Part shown: positions 7,479-10,555 of the stretch, one piece after another | Numbering within the stretch: position 1 is the first letter of the stretch | How the letters are laid out: every line of letters begins with the position of its first letter | Assembly (NCBI GenBank): GCA_027600665.1 | Contig: JADGJL010001063.1 | Span: 1 to 10,555, forward strand | Origin: Irineochytrium annulatum | Lineage: Eukaryota > Chytridiomycota > Chytridiomycetes > Chytridiales > Chytridiaceae | DNA: 10,555 nt | Direction: 5' to 3' | Made by a program: the position numbers and the translations under genes | Notes under the pieces: generated by a model | What the model was told of the DNA's origin: nothing | What the model saw: only the letters and a program-made list of their open reading frames with translations | The model's database searches: none

Positions 7479-8009
7479 TTAAGGCCTGACGTCCAACTCC
7501 CTCCACTGCGCAAGATCGTGCGGGTCCGTAGCATTGAGGACCTCGCGCGCGAGGTCGACGTTGCCTGTATCCACGGCGTTTAAAATGCCGCCCTGCATCC
7601 CTCTTGCCCCTTGCTTAACCGCCCTCTGCGCGAGTTCAACCATTCCCGCGTCCGGCCCGGCGAAACCGACCGTGGCCAGGCAGGCGCTCATGCTTGCCGG
7701 CTCTGGCGGGAGGATGCGGCGCTCAATCAGCTGCTGACGGAGACGGGGACGGTCGATCAGGGGCCACGGGCGTTGCGGGAGGTATCGGCCCTCCATCACT
7801 TTTTTGCGGGTATAAATTATGCGAGCGACGTAGACTTCGTTAACCTCAATGTCGACCTCGTACATGCTGTCCAAGAGATACAAGAAGACGGGATCTTTTT
7901 CGATGCTCAACGGGGGCACCCTAGAGGGGTGAGTCAAGACCATCAGAATGTCGTCCGCGTTGATTCGAACGCCGAGGTCTGCAAGCGCCTTTACGGCGTC
8001 GAAGTCCAT
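7479..8009 (-). CDS. Longest surviving segment of the ankyrin-like gene (176-residue ORF, hypothetical)
   Basis: The frame is open from 8114 to the TAA at 7479, with its first ATG at 8009 (MDFDAVKALADLGVRINADD). The sequence has protein-like character: two helix-pair phrases (FDAVKALADLGVRI and AVDTGNVDLAREVLNA) look like degenerate ankyrin repeats, with a Pro/Arg-rich middle. I do not recognise a specific family. Because related text continues in other frames on both sides, I regard this as the intact core of a broken gene rather than an independent gene, although gene-finding software could report it as one. Confidence 0.35.
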   Translation of the reverse strand: MDFDAVKALADLGVRINADDILMVLTHPSRVPPLSIEKDPVFLYLLDSMYEVDIEVNEVYVARIIYTRKKVMEGRYLPQRPWPLIDRPRLRQQLIERRILPPEPASMSACLATVGFAGPDAGMVELAQRAVKQGARGMQGGILNAVDTGNVDLAREVLNATDPHDLAQWRELDVRP

Positions 8010-8280
8010 AGTTATGAGATGCGTGCATTCGAAGATTCCCCACAAATGTCGCCACGTCGCAGGACCGCTATTAATCCCCGGATTTAGGCCGCCCAGAAAC
8101 TTGATAATACCACTCTAACGAGCAGTTCCACAAGGATTGGCATCGGGTACCAGCAATCGCGAATGATCTGGACGATGCCATCCCTACTGTTGACCGCTTT
8201 CATAGCCGCCTCCCGATGACATCGCCGATCATCATCCGCAGAAGGCGCACCCGGCCAAGGCAGAGCAGGTTCACGACGGC

Positions 8281-8694
8281 CTAAGCGAAGTGTTGCCGTC
8301 TATAGCCCTCGCTGCGGTCCTCGTTGCCTGGATTTCGACGCCGTGAGCCCGTCAATGTCGATGGGCCAGGCTGGATGCACGCGCGCACCCAGGGCTCGTT
8401 CTCGTCGCTGTTAACGCGGCAAATTCGCTCCAGCAGGCCCTCCTCGTCCCCCTCCTCACACTCGTAGCAGAGATGAAAGACGTCCTCGTCATACTCGCTG
8501 TCGTATCGTCGGCTCCTGTCCTTCGGCGGGACCTCGTCGGAGAAGAGGAGGGCGAGGAACTCAGGGAGGTCGGGGAACGCTCTCGGGTTTTTAAGCACGT
8601 TCGGATCCCTAGCGAAAATATCGATGGGCCGTTGGCCGTCTGCCAGGTTTGAGTTAAGAACATGTAGCCGGGCGCTTAAGGAGGTCCAGCACAT
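8281..8694 (-). pseudogene. 5' segment of the decayed ankyrin-like gene
   Basis: An open frame begins with an ATG at 8694, but its first dozen codons look spurious, since the ankyrin-like text just upstream (GDTRHVLDLLKRP) is in another frame. From about 8660 it reads NLADGQRPIDIFARDP, a typical ankyrin loop and helix start. An acidic stretch (YDSEYDEDVFHLCYECEEG) and VRACIQPG follow. The last 25 or so codons again look out of frame: IDIDGLTA and AIDGNTSL are found in the two alternative frames instead. The segment therefore has a frame break at both ends. Confidence 0.4.
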
Positions 8695-8707
8695 GGCGCG
8701 TGTCGCC

Positions 8708-9179
8708 CGCGTAGGGGCCGAGAGGCGAGCGAGATCTTATAGGCTCTATGCGGCGCGGTGGATAATGGGTGGCCAAAGCTCCGGCGGAGAACCGCCATCT
8801 TGGCAGCGCAATAGTGTGGTGGGGAAAGCTCAATCCGCTGAATGATGTCGACGGCGTCCTTCGTGGATGGCGACGGTGGGATGAAGACGACGACCGAGAC
8901 AGAGACGGGAAAAGAAGGACCGGACACGTCCAGCCAAATGGAACACAGCAGAGTGCTATGGCTTTCAACCCAATTCCCTCGTCCCGTGCCAGAGGCCCTT
9001 GGAGGCCGATAGGGCTCGTTAGTATCGACGACGTACAGCTCATAAATGCGGGACGGCACTTTTCTGTGCTGTGGGCTCTGCTGTGTGTCGGTTCATTTTG
9101 GACTGCCTGCACTTCAATACATCTGGATACCAGACTCGAGTCCTCTAAAGTTTTCTTGATGATCTGCTCTTTGGCCTAA
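8708..9179. other. Unassigned stretch with overlapping open frames, possibly upstream remains of the ankyrin-like gene
   Basis: A minus-strand frame (9059-8676, first codon GTG) reads through IYELYVVDTNEPY, STLLCSIWLDVSGPSF and DAVDIIQRIELSPPHYCAAK to an ATG at 8798 (MAVLRRSFGHPLS), then runs out of frame with the ankyrin-like text. An overlapping plus-strand frame (8769-9179, 136 codons) is less protein-like. The minus frame could be the N-terminal part of the broken gene. I do not recognise either product. Confidence 0.25.
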
Positions 9180-10046
9180 TGCGTGGTCGAGGAGACCACC
9201 TCAGATATCATCGCACGCAACGGAGCTGGCCACGAGGATAGGACGACAGCACCTTTGTTGTTGGAGATTTGGATCGGTTTCGGTGAGGTGGAAGGACGGG
9301 CCTGTGACTAACACAAGCGAAGTACGCAAGAAAGGTCAACCCAAAACCATCTGCATGTGAGATCAGAAGAGAGGCGCGTCCCAAGCCCAGGAAGACGGTG
9401 CCCCGTCCGAAGCGTTGTTCACGAACTACTGCTCAAACGGTGGCGCATGCTTAAAGAATCGTCCGATGTTGCCTCAATCGTTCCGGGGCGCCACGTCCGC
9501 GGGCACAGAGCAGCTGCGCCCTAATCCGGTTGGCTTGATCGTAGTGCTGTTTCGTAAGTATCCCTAGTTTTAGAAAGATAACTGGGGCTGCTGGTGCAGA
9601 TTAGAGAGCGGTCACAAACCCCACTTCTGACTTAACCGTGGTTATGTCGGGTTCTCTTGGTTGTTCTTTAATTGTAAACTCAACATCGCCAACATCGTGA
9701 GATCGCTGACGCCATTTACCTTTCTATATGAAATTGCCAACTTGCCAAGACTTTTTTTTGTTATTTATCAAAATTCTATGTTTAAATATGCATGAGTAAT
9801 GCGTGTGTATATCTACTTTGTGGATAAAAAAAAAAAAACATAGATCAAGATGACAGCCAAAACGCAACTAGAATAGAGGGAAGAAGGGAAGCGGCACTGA
9901 CCAAATGTAAAAAGAAAGCGAAAACCGATATTATACCGAATGCAGTACTGTCCCTTTTCAAATACAATGCAAACCGAGAGAAGCATTAATACAGCTAGTA
10001 AAAAATAAAAATAAACGAAAAAGGAGATCGAATTTGAGAGGAAGAG
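9180..10046. other. Region without a supported gene
   Basis: No open frame of useful length is present. From 9600 to about 9180 the minus strand shows short coding-like patches in shifting frames (for example QANRIRAQLLCARGRGAPE near 9530), which could be old exons or decay but do not join cleanly. From about 9650 the sequence is AT-rich and holds a 13-A run (9826-9838) and a 9-bp inverted repeat (TCTATGTTT at 9775-9783, AAACATAGA at 9836-9844). A GTAAGT...GGTGCAG pair at 9554-9599 (plus) resembles an intron but has no exons in frame around it. The end next to 10047 is presumably the 3' UTR of the zinc-finger gene. Confidence 0.4.
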
Positions 10047-10555
10047 CTAGCTGTACATGAACGGTTGCGCCCACGGGTAGGCATCCAACGATTGCGCCAA
10101 GGGCAGTTGAAATGGTGCAGAGGAGCCCTGCATGTCGACTCCCAAGCTCATGTCACCCAACCCCAACCCCATGATGGCACCGGCCATCTCACCCGCCGCC
10201 GTCGGCATGGTGATGATCGCCGCGTGGGCATCCCCGGCATTCCCGCACCTCCTCCCCTTCATGTGCCTCCGAAGCCCATCCTGCCTCGCGTACATCCTGC
10301 CGCACCGCCCGCACGCGTGGCTCTTGGCCGTGGCGTGCAAGCGCGCGTGGCGGAGGCAGTCGTGCTTCCTCGCGAACGTGCGCATGCAGATCGGGCACGC
10401 GTGCGGCCGCGACGGGTCCGGCGAGGCGCCGGGAAGGAGCGCTTGAGTCAGGGATGCCGGGACGGTGACCGGGGTCGAGGGCGGGGAGCCGGGGAGGAGG
10501 AGGTCCAAGGGGTTTGTGGCGGTAGCGGAGAGTGGCGGGGACGACAGAGGGGTAC
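10047..10555 (-). CDS. C2H2 zinc-finger transcription factor, C-terminal part (5' end outside window), Crz1-like fingers
   Basis: Seen: the frame is open from the window edge (first full codon at 10553) to the TAG at 10047, 168 residues. No ATG precedes the fingers, so the start lies outside the window. A Pro/Ser/Thr-rich stretch leads into two fingers at visible residues 53-103. Finger 1 is C-x2-C-x12-H-x3-H (CPICMRTFARKHDCLRHARLH). Finger 2 is C-x2-C-x12-H-x5-C (CGRCGRMYARQDGLRRHMKG, then RRC), so its last ligand is Cys. The tail (about 65 residues) is rich in Met, Gly and Leu. Known: FAR(K/Q)HD...RH followed by CGR.(F/Y)AR.D.L.RH is the pattern of the last two fingers of fungal Crz1-type calcineurin-responsive activators. 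That assignment is inference from two fingers; other fungal C2H2 factors share parts of it. A nuclear DNA-binding role is well supported. Confidence 0.8.
   Translation of the reverse strand, partial: TPLSSPPLSATATNPLDLLLPGSPPSTPVTVPASLTQALLPGASPDPSRPHACPICMRTFARKHDCLRHARLHATAKSHACGRCGRMYARQDGLRRHMKGRRCGNAGDAHAAIITMPTAAGEMAGAIMGLGLGDMSLGVDMQGSSAPFQLPLAQSLDAYPWAQPFMYS

Larger units (their letters stand above)
7124..8707 (-). pseudogene. Decayed ankyrin-repeat-like gene with serial frameshifts
   Basis: Coding-like text continues along the minus strand but changes frame repeatedly. In order: GDTRHVLDLLKRP (from 8707); VLNSNLADGQRPIDIFA and on to VRACIQPG (about 8660-8371); IDIDGLTA (8362-8339); ATRTAARAIDGNTSL (to 8283); AVVNLLCLGRVRLL (from 8280); EAAMKAVNSRDGIVQII (to about 8116); then long open stretches at 8114-7479 and 7468-7124. 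Phrases such as DGNTSL, GDTRHVLDLL, NLLCLG and AVDTGNVDLAREVLNA resemble the helices and loops of ankyrin repeats, which mediate protein-protein contacts. At least seven frame changes are needed and none coincides with a usable GT-AG intron. I therefore call it a pseudogene that decayed mainly by small indels. The family assignment is by pattern only, and the true start is unclear. Confidence 0.55.

Noticed and set aside
9183..9199. Hairpin GTGGTC-GAGGA-GACCAC as part of an RNA gene
   Set aside because: A single 6-bp stem; no tRNA T-arm (GGTTCGA-type) or other RNA-gene features nearby.
9775..9844. Inverted repeat TCTATGTTT/AAACATAGA beside a 13-A run as a transposon end
   Set aside because: Only 9 bp in AT-rich DNA, with no target-site duplication or element-encoded protein found.

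Overview
The window looks like nuclear DNA of a zoosporic (flagellate) fungus, probably a chytrid in the broad sense. Three things point there. Coding exons are GC-rich and split by very short GT-AG introns (44-67 nt). One gene encodes an outer-dynein-arm docking protein, which is needed only in organisms with motile flagella. Another encodes a fungal-style Crz1-like C2H2 zinc-finger protein. This assignment is inference; no rRNA or other taxonomic marker is present.

Layout: (1) 3-2607, + strand, the 3' portion of an ODAD2/ARMC4 gene in 14 exons; the 5' end lies outside the window. (2) 2608-2922, AT-rich convergent 3' UTR region. (3) 2923-3889, - strand, a two-exon myo-inositol oxygenase gene. 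(4) 3890-4379, intergenic, holding the MIOX promoter with a CACGTG box and the 3' flank of the next gene. (5) 4380-6534, - strand, a two-exon bZIP transcription factor whose predicted product has a membrane-spanning segment after the zipper, joined to a 263-residue tail. (6) 6535-7123, AT-rich intergenic DNA with short imperfect repeats. (7) 7124 to about 8710, - strand, a decayed ankyrin-like gene whose reading frame changes at least seven times; coding-like patches may extend to about 9600. (8) about 9180-10046, no gene I can support. (9) 10047 to the window end, - strand, the C-terminal part of a C2H2 zinc-finger protein.

These are separate eukaryotic genes with unrelated jobs: flagellar assembly, inositol catabolism and transcription. 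I see no operon, mobile element, CRISPR array or RNA gene. The most interesting points are the near-perfect match between exons and armadillo repeats in ODAD2 (12 of 13 introns in phase 1, all repeat-region introns between repeats), the membrane-anchored bZIP protein resembling the ATF6/CREB3 layout, and the serially frameshifted ankyrin-like gene.
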